DNA from: Paraferrimonas sp. SM1919
Lineage (GTDB): Bacteria; Pseudomonadota; Gammaproteobacteria; Enterobacterales; Shewanellaceae
DNA: 43,625 nucleotides
Assembly (NCBI RefSeq): GCF_010993985.1
Contig: NZ_WINH01000031.1
Location: 1-43,625, forward strand
Direction of reading: 5' to 3'
In this document: one piece after another, positions 17,974-26,800 of the stretch
Position numbering within the stretch: the first letter of the stretch is position 1
How the letters are laid out: every line of letters starts with the position of its first letter
Notes under the pieces: generated by a model
The model's database searches: none
The model's input: the letters and a program-made list of their open reading frames with translations, nothing else
What the model was told of the DNA's origin: nothing
Translations under genes and position numbers: made by a program

Positions 17974-19134
17974 ATGATTGAAAAGTCTAGAAGGGTAGAA
18001 AATACTCAAGAGTCTTATATCAGAAATATTCTTAAAGCCATTTCCCAACCTGGCATGCTATCACTGGCAGGTGGATTACCCGATGCCAGTCGCTTTCCGT
18101 TTGAACTATTAGCGAACGCCAGTCAAAACTTAGTTAATAACCCTGGCATTTATCAATATGGCCCGACTGAAGGCTTGCCCGCTTTGCGAGAGTGGATCTT
18201 AGCTAAGCAGCCCCAAGGGGATCTTGATGTGTTATTAACTACCGGTTCCCAGCAAGCCTTGGATTTGCTTGCGAGAGCGTATTTAAACCCACAGGATAAA
18301 GTGCTGGTAGAGGCGCCAAGCTATTTGGGTGCTTTGCAAATTTTTGATCTAGCTGAAGTGGAAACCGTTGCGGTACTCAGTGAAAATGATGGCCCTAATA
18401 TTGCCGACCTTGAACGTCAATTAAAGGCTCACAAGGTCAAGTTATTTTATGCCGTGCCGGATTTTCAAAATCCTTCTTGTCGCACTTGGTCGGCCATTAA
18501 GCGCCAACAAGTGGCAGAGTTATTAGCCCAATATGATGTGGCTTTTGTTGAAGATGCCCCCTATCGTGAATTACGCTTTGAAGGACAAACTTTACCGACC
18601 GTGTCGTCTTTTATGCAGCAGTTGCAAGCGGACAGTTTCTTTTTAGGTTCGTTTTCTAAAATCGCGACCCCGAGTATGCGTGTCGGCTATGTCAGTGCGC
18701 GTGCTGAGTTGCTTAAACCGATTGCTAAGGTTAAACAAGCCTCCGATTTACATTCGGCCTTACCGATGCAGCAAATGCTGTTAGATGTGGTCAGTCACCC
18801 TGATTTTGATGACCACCTGCAAGCGTTAACCAAGCATTACCAGTCGCGCCGTGATGCTCTGGTGGCTGCTGTTAATGCTCATCTTAGTGAGTTTGTTGAC
18901 TTTGAAGTACCTGAGGGTGGGATGTTCTTATGGCTAGAATTAAAGCGTCATAATGCTCGTGATATTGCTGCCAAAGCATTAGTTGAAAATGTCGCGGTAG
19001 TGCCAGGAACTGAGTTTTGGCCTAGCACTCGAGAAGCTGATTATCAGGCTATTCGCTTAAACTTTACCGCTTTAGATGCCGAGCAACTTGATGTGGCGGT
19101 TGCGCGATTGGCAAAGGTAATGGCAGCCAATTAA
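17974..19134 (+). CDS. PLP-dependent class I/II aminotransferase (2-aminoadipate/MocR-like)
   Basis: The 386-residue enzyme is a fold type I aminotransferase of the group that includes LysN-type 2-aminoadipate transaminases and the MocR catalytic domain. Visible marks are MLSLAGGLPDASRFP near the start, YGPTEGLPALREW, TTGSQQALDLLAR for the phosphate site, VPDFQNPSCRTW (usual PxxQNPTG) and SFSKIATPSMRVGY with the lysine that binds PLP. GGMFLWLEL and a C-terminal AIRLNFT (Arg for the carboxylate) complete the pocket. There is no DNA-binding domain, so it is a metabolic enzyme. The substrate pair is not determined. ATG at 17974 follows an AGGAAAG ribosome site, and a strong terminator ends the gene. 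Confidence 0.88.
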   Translation: MIEKSRRVENTQESYIRNILKAISQPGMLSLAGGLPDASRFPFELLANASQNLVNNPGIYQYGPTEGLPALREWILAKQPQGDLDVLLTTGSQQALDLLARAYLNPQDKVLVEAPSYLGALQIFDLAEVETVAVLSENDGPNIADLERQLKAHKVKLFYAVPDFQNPSCRTWSAIKRQQVAELLAQYDVAFVEDAPYRELRFEGQTLPTVSSFMQQLQADSFFLGSFSKIATPSMRVGYVSARAELLKPIAKVKQASDLHSALPMQQMLLDVVSHPDFDDHLQALTKHYQSRRDALVAAVNAHLSEFVDFEVPEGGMFLWLELKRHNARDIAAKALVENVAVVPGTEFWPSTREADYQAIRLNFTALDAEQLDVAVARLAKVMAAN

Positions 19135-19153
19135 GAGGCCGCTTTAACACAGC

Positions 19154-19178
19154 AAGAGCGCCCAATGGCGCTCTTTTT
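19154..19178 (+). terminator. Rho-independent terminator of the aminotransferase gene
   Basis: AAGAGCGCC (19154-19162) pairs with GGCGCTCTT (19167-19175) around a CAAT loop and runs into a T tract. It begins 20 bp after the stop and lies before the convergent DUF445 gene. Confidence 0.92.
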
Positions 19179-19193
19179 GTATGACCAGAAAAG

Positions 19194-19883
19194 TTAAACT
19201 AGGGTGGCTAAAAAACCAATTAAGCCACCGAAAACGCCTCCCCAAACCACAAGCCAGCCAAGGTGTTGGCGGATCATATCTTGCACAATCTCTTTCACTA
19301 GTTGCGGGGTTAATTCATCAAGACGGGCATTAATGATCGATTCAATTTTGTTAAGTAGCGCTGAGTTATCACCACCGGATAATGAATCGGCAAGTTTTTG
19401 ATGGAATTCTTCCCCTTGGGTTATTTGGATGATTGATGCTTTCATTTTGTTTTCGAATGGCTGTTGCATAGGTGCTAACGCTTCCGTACCGCCAAACATC
19501 GCCAGCATCGAACCAAAGGACGATTCTTCCACGGTGCGCACGAGCGCACGAAAAGCAATCGATAAATCTAAGTCTTGAATGATAGGTTCAAGATCAAGCT
19601 GGTGGCTTTGCTCTCCCATCACTTTATTAATGTTTTCAGGGGTGAAAAACTGATTCATCATCATGCTGGCAATGGCCGCTTTGAAAGCTTCAAAGCGATT
19701 AGCAATGACGCCAGAGCCGTAAAGTCCAGGCACCTTTTCAAACAGCATATGGATAGCCAGAGAATTGGTAATCGCCCCTGAAAGGGCAAATAAACCAATA
19801 CTAAAAAGGGTATTTTGTTGACTCAAATAGCCTGCCACGACCAGCGCAGCGGCAATCAAATTAGTGATTAAATTTTTATTCAC
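19194..19883 (-). CDS. DUF445-family membrane protein
   Basis: The 229-residue protein has a hydrophobic N-terminal pair of segments (about 5-45, with GAITNSLAIHMLFEKVPGLYG, characteristic of DUF445), a long soluble helical middle, and a C-terminal membrane segment (about 205-229, WLVVWGGVFGGLIGFL). This hairpin-like layout, with both ends in the membrane, is usual for the family. The biochemical role of DUF445 proteins is not established. The frame opens with a GTG at 19883 and has only a poor ribosome site; no other start fits the conserved N-terminus. It is convergent with the aminotransferase and divergent from the carboxypeptidase, 52 bp away. Confidence 0.88.
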   Translation of the reverse strand: MNKNLITNLIAAALVVAGYLSQQNTLFSIGLFALSGAITNSLAIHMLFEKVPGLYGSGVIANRFEAFKAAIASMMMNQFFTPENINKVMGEQSHQLDLEPIIQDLDLSIAFRALVRTVEESSFGSMLAMFGGTEALAPMQQPFENKMKASIIQITQGEEFHQKLADSLSGGDNSALLNKIESIINARLDELTPQLVKEIVQDMIRQHLGWLVVWGGVFGGLIGFLATLV

Positions 19884-19935
19884 AGCAAAAGTTAATGTTG
19901 TAGAGTAAGATTACCCATGATTTTAAGGCGATGGT

Positions 19936-21420
19936 TTGAATAAGACAAATACTATGAGCAGTTATCAACAGTTAGTGAATCATTTTGAGCATATTTCCCA
20001 CTTACAACATTTACAATCTATTTGCGCTTGGGATGGGGAAACCATGATGCCGAGCGGTTCTGCCGAGCAGCGTTCTAAGGCCATGGCGGAACTGGATTTA
20101 GTGATCCACAAAGCGAGTAATAAAGCCGAGATCAAACAATGGCTAGCGGCTGCTGAAAGTGAGCCTTTAACCGAGCTGCAAGCCTCTTCCCTTAGGGAAA
20201 TGAAACGTCAAATCGCGATTGAGAGTGCTTTACCTGAATCGCTGGTTAAGGCTAAACGCTTAGCGGGCAGCCAGTGTGAGCATCAGTGGCGCAGCCAAAG
20301 AGCCAATAATGACTGGCAAGGATTCAAGAAAAACCTAAAAGAAGTGGTTAAGCTCAGCCGTGAGGAAGCGCAAATAAGAGCGCAGCAGCAAGGCTTAAGT
20401 CCATACGATGCCATGTTGGATTTGTATGAGCCGGGGATGACAACAGCTGAGTTAGATAAGCTCTTTGCAGAGCTGCAAACTTGGCTGCCAGAGCTTATTA
20501 CTCAAGTACAACACAAGCAAGCCAATTGGCATAATGATATTGATTTGCGGGCCGATATTGATTTACAGCATCAATTAAGTTTGAAGGTGATGTCTAAATT
20601 AGGGTTTGAGTTTAACTTAGGCAGACTCGATGTGAGTGCCCATCCATTTAGTGGTGGGGTTCCAACGGATTTAAGGATCACCACCCATTATCACCAGAGT
20701 GACTTTAGCAGTGCACTGTTTAGTACCATCCATGAAACAGGACATGCCTGTTATGAGCAGTACTTACCAGCAGCAGTGGCAGGTTTACCAGCAGGCTTGG
20801 CGCGTTCGATGGCCATTCATGAAGGCATGAGTTTGTTTTATGAAATGCAACTAGGGCGTGATCCTTTGTTTTTAGAGACGTTGTTGCCAGAACTGAATCA
20901 AACCTTAAATAAACAACTGAGCTTGCAGCAACTCACTCAACATTTGCATAAGGTCAGCCCGAGTTATATTCGTATTGAAGCCGATGAAGTGACGTATCCA
21001 GCCCATATCATTCTGCGTTATCAAATAGAAAAAGCCATTATTGCGGGCGACGTAGAGGTGGATGACTTACCGGATTTATGGCAACAATTGGCCCAGCAAT
21101 TATTAGGCATCGATATTAATGGTAATCATAAGCTTGGGGTCATGCAGGACATTCATTGGACAGATGGCAGTTTTGGCTATTTTCCCTCTTATACATTAGG
21201 GGCGATGTATGCGGCTCAATTTAAGGCCGCCATGGCGCAGCAATTAGAGGTGACTGAACTTATCAAAGCTGCAGAGTTGGGGCCGATATTTAATTGGTTA
21301 AAGCAAAATATATGGTCCAAAGGCAGCCTGTTAACCACTTCAGAATTAGTTATCCAAGCCACAGGTGAAGCTTTAAACCCTAAGCACTTTGAACAACACT
21401 TAAAGGCACGCTATCTTTGA
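19936..21420 (+). CDS. M32-family metallocarboxypeptidase
   Basis: This 494-residue cytosolic enzyme is the length typical for the M32 family of thermostable carboxypeptidases. The zinc site is HETGH at residues 266-270, followed by the third ligand Glu in SMAIHEGMSLFYE about 30 residues later. Other family marks are HPFSGGVPTDLRITT before the zinc site, IRIEADEVTYPAHIILRY, and DIHWTDGSFGYFPSYTLG near the C-terminus. It trims amino acids from peptide C-termini. The start is uncertain: TTG at 19936 has AAGG at good spacing, whereas ATG at 19954 begins MSSYQQLV like relatives but has no ribosome site. It stands 50 bp before ybcJ. Confidence 0.95.
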   Translation: MNKTNTMSSYQQLVNHFEHISHLQHLQSICAWDGETMMPSGSAEQRSKAMAELDLVIHKASNKAEIKQWLAAAESEPLTELQASSLREMKRQIAIESALPESLVKAKRLAGSQCEHQWRSQRANNDWQGFKKNLKEVVKLSREEAQIRAQQQGLSPYDAMLDLYEPGMTTAELDKLFAELQTWLPELITQVQHKQANWHNDIDLRADIDLQHQLSLKVMSKLGFEFNLGRLDVSAHPFSGGVPTDLRITTHYHQSDFSSALFSTIHETGHACYEQYLPAAVAGLPAGLARSMAIHEGMSLFYEMQLGRDPLFLETLLPELNQTLNKQLSLQQLTQHLHKVSPSYIRIEADEVTYPAHIILRYQIEKAIIAGDVEVDDLPDLWQQLAQQLLGIDINGNHKLGVMQDIHWTDGSFGYFPSYTLGAMYAAQFKAAMAQQLEVTELIKAAELGPIFNWLKQNIWSKGSLLTTSELVIQATGEALNPKHFEQHLKARYL

Positions 21421-21470
21421 TGGTAAGGCTGTGATATGTTTGCGCCAATTTTGCATCAAAAGAGTTATTT

Positions 21471-21692
21471 ATGAGTAATTTCGAATTAGCCGACCCTTAC
21501 ATCGAGCTCTATAAAGTATTAAAAGCCGAGGGGTTAGCTGCCAGTGGTGCCGATGCCAAAACCTACATTAGTGAAGGTCTGGTGTTAGTGAACGGTAACA
21601 TTGAAACACGCAAGCGTAATAAAATTGTGGTGGGTGACACCATAGAATTTAATCAGGTGACAATTACGATTGTTGCCAAAGGAGACCAATGA
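21471..21692 (+). CDS. ybcJ: S4-domain RNA-binding protein YbcJ
   Basis: The 73-residue protein is a lone S4-like RNA-binding domain. DPYIELYKVLKAEGLAASG, YISEGLVLVNGNIETRKR and NKIVVGDTIEF follow the E. coli YbcJ pattern (70 residues). Arg/Lys residues after the GNIETRKR turn are the probable RNA contacts. The precise RNA target of YbcJ is unknown. It overlaps rraB by four bases (ATGA), so the two genes are probably translated together. It lies 50 bp after the M32 peptidase gene and may belong to the same transcript, since no terminator is visible between them. Confidence 0.94.
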   Translation: MSNFELADPYIELYKVLKAEGLAASGADAKTYISEGLVLVNGNIETRKRNKIVVGDTIEFNQVTITIVAKGDQ

Positions 21693-22063
21693 TGAACTTT
21701 CCCGATGATGATAACGGTAAAATGTTACAAATGATGGCCGAGTCGGGTATCAACTTAACTCAAGAATGTGAAATTGACTTTTATGCGGTATTTGCCGATG
21801 AGCAAGATGCTGAAGTCGCTATGGAAGAATTAGCGAAGCAAGAGTTGGCTCAAGGTGGGGCGTTAGAAATTCAGTTAGATGAAGCGAATAATCAATTTGA
21901 GCTTATCCTAACGAAAGTTTTGGTGCCTGAGTATGATGCCATTGTTGCCACCGAAGAAGCACTTAATGCCTTTGTTAGCGATTATCACGGCTCATCGGAT
22001 GGTTGGGGCGTGATGCAACCTGAGCATGAGCACGATGAAGATGATGACCATCATCACCATTAA
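21689..22063 (+). CDS. rraB: Ribonuclease E inhibitor RraB
   Basis: The 124-residue acidic protein belongs to the RraB family, which binds RNase E and changes the composition and activity of the RNA degradosome. The marks are the N-terminal helix KMLQMMAESG, CEIDFYAVFADEQDAEVA, and the closing YHGSSDGWGVMQ motif with the characteristic DGWG. The tail is unusually rich in Asp and His (HEHDEDDDHHHH), a more His-rich version of the acidic tail in E. coli RraB. Its start overlaps the ybcJ stop; a second ATG follows immediately at 21692. A symmetrical terminator follows. Pairing with an RNA-binding S4 protein is consistent with a shared role in RNA metabolism, but that is inference. Confidence 0.94.
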   Translation: MMNFPDDDNGKMLQMMAESGINLTQECEIDFYAVFADEQDAEVAMEELAKQELAQGGALEIQLDEANNQFELILTKVLVPEYDAIVATEEALNAFVSDYHGSSDGWGVMQPEHEHDEDDDHHHH

Positions 22064-22083
22064 ACTTTCAGTGTGATAGTGAC

Positions 22084-22112
22084 AAAAAAAGCGCCTTAAG
22101 GCGCTTTTTTTT
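22084..22112. terminator. Bidirectional terminator between rraB and the cold-shock gene
   Basis: The 14-bp palindrome GCGCCTTAAGGCGC (22091-22104) is flanked by seven A on the left and eight T on the right. It can therefore form a stem followed by a U run on either strand and serve both convergent genes. Confidence 0.93.
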
Positions 22113-22126
22113 AACGTAAGAGGCGA

Positions 22127-22330
22127 TTAGCCTACTTTTACGTTCTCAGCTTGTAGGCCTTTTTGACCTTGGCCGATTTCGAAAGTCACTGCTTGACCTT
22201 CTTGTAGTGATTTGTAACCATCACCTACGATGCTACGGAAGTGAACAAAAACGTCAGGGCCATTTTCTTGTTGAATGAAGCCGTAACCTTTGTCAGCGTT
22301 AAACCATTTTACGATGCCAGTTGTAGACAT
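22127..22330 (-). CDS. Cold-shock domain protein (CspA family)
   Basis: The 67-residue product is a single cold-shock domain: GIVKWFNADKGYGFI includes RNP-1 (KGYGFI) and DVFVHFRSI includes RNP-2 (VFVHF). Such proteins bind single-stranded RNA and DNA and melt RNA structure. The gene has an AAGGAT ribosome site before ATG at 22330, a sigma70-like promoter about 165 bp upstream and a structured leader, an arrangement typical of cold-inducible csp genes. Position within the CspA/C/E group cannot be fixed by eye. The gene ends at the shared bidirectional terminator. Confidence 0.96.
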   Translation of the reverse strand: MSTTGIVKWFNADKGYGFIQQENGPDVFVHFRSIVGDGYKSLQEGQAVTFEIGQGQKGLQAENVKVG

Positions 22331-22364
22331 AATTAATATCCTTAATGATATAGTTTGATTAACC

Positions 22365-22391
22365 TAATCTAGAAATCGAATTTTTAGATTA
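22365..22391 (-). promoter_or_regulatory. Hairpin in the cold-shock leader RNA
   Basis: A 27-nt AT-rich inverted repeat (outer arms TAATCTA 22365-22371 and TAGATTA 22385-22391, inner AAAT/ATTT) forms about 11 pairs with one mismatch and a 3-nt loop. It lies 34 nt upstream of the start codon in the leader. It could influence translation with temperature, which is an inference. Confidence 0.5.
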
Positions 22392-22494
22392 ATTCGCTAT
22401 AAATTTATGTTTTCTGGCAAGCATATAGGTAGATTTACAAACGTGTATCTCGAAACACTAGAGCATAGTAGAGCAAAATTTAAAGCGCAGGTGT

Positions 22495-22523
22495 ATAGTA
22501 TTGCCCAATTAGGCAATATGCAA
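22495..22523 (-). promoter_or_regulatory. Sigma70-type promoter of the cold-shock gene with an inverted repeat in the spacer
   Basis: On the minus strand a -35 box TTGCAT (22518-22523) and a -10 box TACTAT (22495-22500) are separated by exactly 17 bp. Transcription would start near 22488, giving a leader of about 158 nt, similar to that reported for E. coli cspA. The inverted repeat ATTGCC-6-GGCAAT (22500-22517) fills the spacer and is a possible operator. The remainder of 22331-22672 is AT-rich, with no gene visible. Confidence 0.7.
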
Positions 22524-22672
22524 CCTTTTAAAAATATTTAATTTTTTTTATTTCGAATAATGCTACTTGAGCCATCAAATTCACCTAAAACGGTCATTTT
22601 TAATGCTTAAATTAACATCTTGTCTACAAGGGCACTTATTTTTCCATGCCAATTAACCATCAAGGTAACTAA

Positions 22673-23878
22673 ATGAGAATCATTCACACATCAGATTGGC
22701 ATCTGGGCCATCAATTACTTGGTCAATCGCGTCAGTTTGAGCATCAACACTTTTTAAATTGGTTGTTGCAACAAATTAAACAGCACCAAATTCAGTTGCT
22801 CATTATTGCTGGTGATGTTTTTGATACTGGCACTCCTGCCAGTTATGCACGAACCATGTATCATGATTTTTTAGTGAAGGTAGCGGCTTTAGGCAGCTGC
22901 CAAGTTATCGTTACCGGCGGTAATCATGACTCTGTTGCTATGTTGCATGAGTCAAAGAGTCTGCTGACCGCTTTTAACGCTTATGTGGTGGGGGGCATCG
23001 AAGCCGATGAATTACCCGTCAGACCAATTTACAATGATGAGCAATTGCTCGCGGTGGTCTGTGCTGTCCCTTATTTAAGGCCGAGGGATTTAGTGCGTTC
23101 TGAAGCTGGGCAATCGATTGAGCAAAAACAGCAACAATTAGCAGAGCAAATTAGTCAGTATTATAAAAGCTGTTATCAGCATGCGCAGACACTTGCCCAA
23201 GACAGTCAAGCTGCCATTATTGGTTGCGGGCATTTTACCTTAGTGGGTGGCCAAGTGTCAGAATCGGTCAGGGAATTATACATAGGCACTTTAGATGCCT
23301 TACATGCCAGCTTGTTACCGGATTTTGATTATTTGGCTATGGGGCATCTGCACAAGGCGCAACAAATTGATGGGAAACCACACTTAAGGTATTCGGGCGC
23401 ACCATTACCGTTAAGCTTCAGTGAAGCCGATAAACCTAAAAGTGTCACTATGGTTGAATTTTCAGGTAAGCAAATGACTGCCCACAAGCAATTGCAGGTT
23501 CCTATCAGTCAACCTTTATTGAGCCTTACCGGATCATTAGAGCAAATTATTGCCCAGATAGTGCAGTTACAAGCAGAGCCCACTCCCGAGCGACCCACCT
23601 GGTTAGAGGTGAATATTACCCAGCAGCAATACTTATCGGATCTGGTTGAACGCATTAACAGTCATCTTGATGACCATTACTTTAAGTTATTGCGAGTAAA
23701 GCGCATCCAACAAGTCAATAAGCAAGTACTCAACACCAAGCAGTTAAGTTTAGATGAGCTCAGTGAAGCGCAAATTTTTGAGGCTAGGTTGCAGTTAGAA
23801 GCGTTGTCTGATGAGCAGCAGCAATCACTTAAACAAGCCTTTAAAGCATTACAACTACAATTGGCAGAACAACAATAA
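22673..23878 (+). CDS. sbcD: Exonuclease SbcCD, nuclease subunit SbcD
   Basis: The 401-residue protein is an Mre11-type metallophosphoesterase. The metal motifs are visible in order: DWHLGH (8-13), GDVFD (47-51), GGNHDS (near 85), CGHF (near 185) and MGHLHKAQ (near 222). The C-terminal 130 residues form the SbcC-contacting cap region. With SbcC it cuts hairpins and DNA ends held by proteins. The gene follows an AAGGTAA ribosome site and its TAA shares one base with the ATG of sbcC, so the two subunits are translationally coupled. It is divergent from the cold-shock gene. Confidence 0.98.
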   Translation: MRIIHTSDWHLGHQLLGQSRQFEHQHFLNWLLQQIKQHQIQLLIIAGDVFDTGTPASYARTMYHDFLVKVAALGSCQVIVTGGNHDSVAMLHESKSLLTAFNAYVVGGIEADELPVRPIYNDEQLLAVVCAVPYLRPRDLVRSEAGQSIEQKQQQLAEQISQYYKSCYQHAQTLAQDSQAAIIGCGHFTLVGGQVSESVRELYIGTLDALHASLLPDFDYLAMGHLHKAQQIDGKPHLRYSGAPLPLSFSEADKPKSVTMVEFSGKQMTAHKQLQVPISQPLLSLTGSLEQIIAQIVQLQAEPTPERPTWLEVNITQQQYLSDLVERINSHLDDHYFKLLRVKRIQQVNKQVLNTKQLSLDELSEAQIFEARLQLEALSDEQQQSLKQAFKALQLQLAEQQ

Positions 23879-26800
23879 TGAGAATTTTATCTATCCGTTT
23901 AGAAAACATTAATTCTTTAAAAGGCGCTTGGTATATCGATTTTCGCGATCCTGAATTTCAGCGTTCAGGGTTGTTTGCCATTGTTGGCCCGACGGGCGCG
24001 GGTAAGACCAGTATTTTAGATGCCATTTGTATTGCGTTATACCATCAAACCCCAAGACAGGTATTAAGCCAGAATAATAATGGAGTGATGACTCGTGATA
24101 CCAGTTATTGCTGTGCGGAAGTTGAGTTTGAAGTCAAAGGTAAGCAATATCGTGCATTTTGGGCGCAACGGCGTTCAAGGGGTAAGGCCGATGGCAAGCT
24201 GCAAAAACCTGAGGTGGAATTGGCAGAGGCTGATGGCAAAATTATTACCTCGAAACTTTCTGAAAAAATTAAAGCAGTCAGTGAACTCACTGGATTGGAT
24301 TTTGGCCGCTTTACCAAATCTATGATGTTAGCCCAAGGTGGCTTTGATGCTTTTTTAGCGGCGGCGGCCAATGACCGGGCAGAGTTACTCGAAGAGCTCA
24401 CGGGCACTGAAATTTACGGTTTATTGTCCAAACAAGCCTATGACAATCATAAGCAGCATGCTCAGCAAGTGCAGCAATTAAAGTTTAAGCTTGAGCAGTT
24501 GCAGATGTTGTCAGCCCCTGAGTTAGCTGAAATTGAGCAACATAAGCAAGAGTTACTCGCTTTAGAAAAACAGACTAAAGCTCAGTTAAGCGCGTGCAAT
24601 CAACAGCACCAACGCCAGCAACAATTTTCACAGCTTACGCAGCAGCAGCAGGGATTACAGCTGCAATTACAACATCTGCAGCAACAAGCTGATGAGTTTG
24701 CACCGCAGCAACAGGTTTTGGTTAAGGCTTTAGAAGCACAAAAATATCAGGGCCAATATCAGCAATTACAGCAAGCTCAACAGCAGCAGCAAAGTTTATT
24801 GATACAACTTGAACAGTATCAACAGCAAAAAGCACTGCTTGAACAGCAGCAAACCAGCTTGGAACAACAAGAGCAGTCTTTGGTAGAGGCGTTAAAACGA
24901 ACACAAGCCCAGAGTGAACAAGATCAACAGTTAGCGCAGCAGCAATTGATCCCCCTTGAACAGCAAGCCAATAGCAATGCCAAACAGATCCAACAATTAA
25001 CTGCCAAGCAACGGCAGCAAACGACCCAGCAGCAACAGCTAAACGCTGAGATAAATCAACGTAAACGTTATTTACAGCAATCTGAGCAGCAGCATCAGCA
25101 GCTAAGCCAATGGTTACAGCAGAGTGTAGTCAACGAAGACGTGGCCCAGCAACTTCCCCTTTGGCAGCAGAATTACCAATTACTCGGGGAGTTAGAGCAA
25201 CAACTGTTGCACTTTACTCAGGAGTTAACGCAACGGCAGCAGCAAGAGCGAGAGCTCAATAGCCAACAGCAACGCTATGGGGCTGAAGCTCAGCAAGTGC
25301 AACAGCATCAACAACGGTTAGGCCAGCAGTTACAACAGCTATTATTACAGCAGCAACACTTATTGGGTGATCTCAATATTGAGCAATTACAACAGCAGTT
25401 GCTCAGTTTTAGGGAACAAACTCCTTTGTTAGTAAAGGCTCAACACCTACATAATCATAATGAGCAACTGCAAATGCAGTTGCAGCAGTATCATGAGGCC
25501 CATCACCAAGCCCTCGCTCAGTTGTCACAGCTTGATGCCGAACAACAACAGCTTGAGCCCAAATATGACATGCTGGTGCAGCAACGTCAGGATTTACAGC
25601 AGCTGCTTAAGTTGCAACAGAAGATAGCGTCTTTGGCTCACTACCAGGCGCAATTACAGCAAGGGGATCCCTGTCCTTTATGTGGTGCCACTGAACATCC
25701 AGGGGTTGAACCTCATTCTGAGCACGAATATCAGTTACTTGAGCAGCGCGTTGGCGATAATCAGCAGCAATTAGAGCAGCTGCAACTGTTAAATAAACAA
25801 CTGTTTGCTCAGCACGGGCAGGTGGAAGCACAAACGCAACAATTGCAGTTGAATATTGAACGCTTGCAGCAGCAGTTACAGCACAATGGTTTACAGCTTC
25901 AGGAGATCTCAAGCGAGCTGGGCTATGAGCACCGTTTAACCGTCGAACAGGTGATTAACCTTCTCCAGCATGAGCAACAATTACAAGCATTGTTTCAACA
26001 ATGGCAGCAGTTAGAGCAACAAAACGGCCAGTACCAGCAACAGCGAGTGCAACTGCAGCAAACGGAGCAGCAACTCGAATATGGGATTAAGTTGACCACG
26101 CAACAACAGCAGCAACTTGGCGCTCAAGTTGAACAGTTGCAACTACAAATCGATAAAGTACAGCTGCAATTACAGCAGTTAGTCAGCCAGTTGCTAGGGC
26201 AACTACAAAAGCTTGGTTTTGATTCGGATGATCCTTCTGACATCATGGCCTTTATTGAACAAACCGCTGTGCAGTGGCAACAGCATAAGCAGTACCAGCA
26301 ACGACTTAATGACACCAATAGCGCCATTGAGCAAGTTAATGCTGAAATTAATATGCAACAACAGGCGTTAGCTTTAGTTGAGCAAGAACAGCAGCATATT
26401 AGCGAGCAATTACAGCAAACGCAGCAACAGCACCAGTTACAATGTCAGCAATTGCAACAGCAGCTACAAGGGTTGAGTATCCAAGAGTTTTTGCAACGTG
26501 GACAAGATCAATTGCAAGCCGAGCAGGCATTACTGCAACAAGCTCAAGCGCAAACTAAGCAAAACTTAATTGAGTGTAATTCGGTTGTGGGGCAGTTCAA
26601 CCAATTAACTCAATCGTTGGCACAGTTGTCTGAGCAAATAGAGCGCTATCAGCAGCAATGGCATAGTACATTAAATGCAAGTACCTTTAATGATCAGCAG
26701 GCATTTATCGCAGCTAACTTACCCCCTGAACAGGTTGAGTCTTTGCAGTTGCAACAGCAACAATTGCAACAGCAGTTACACAATACCCAAGCCAAATTAG

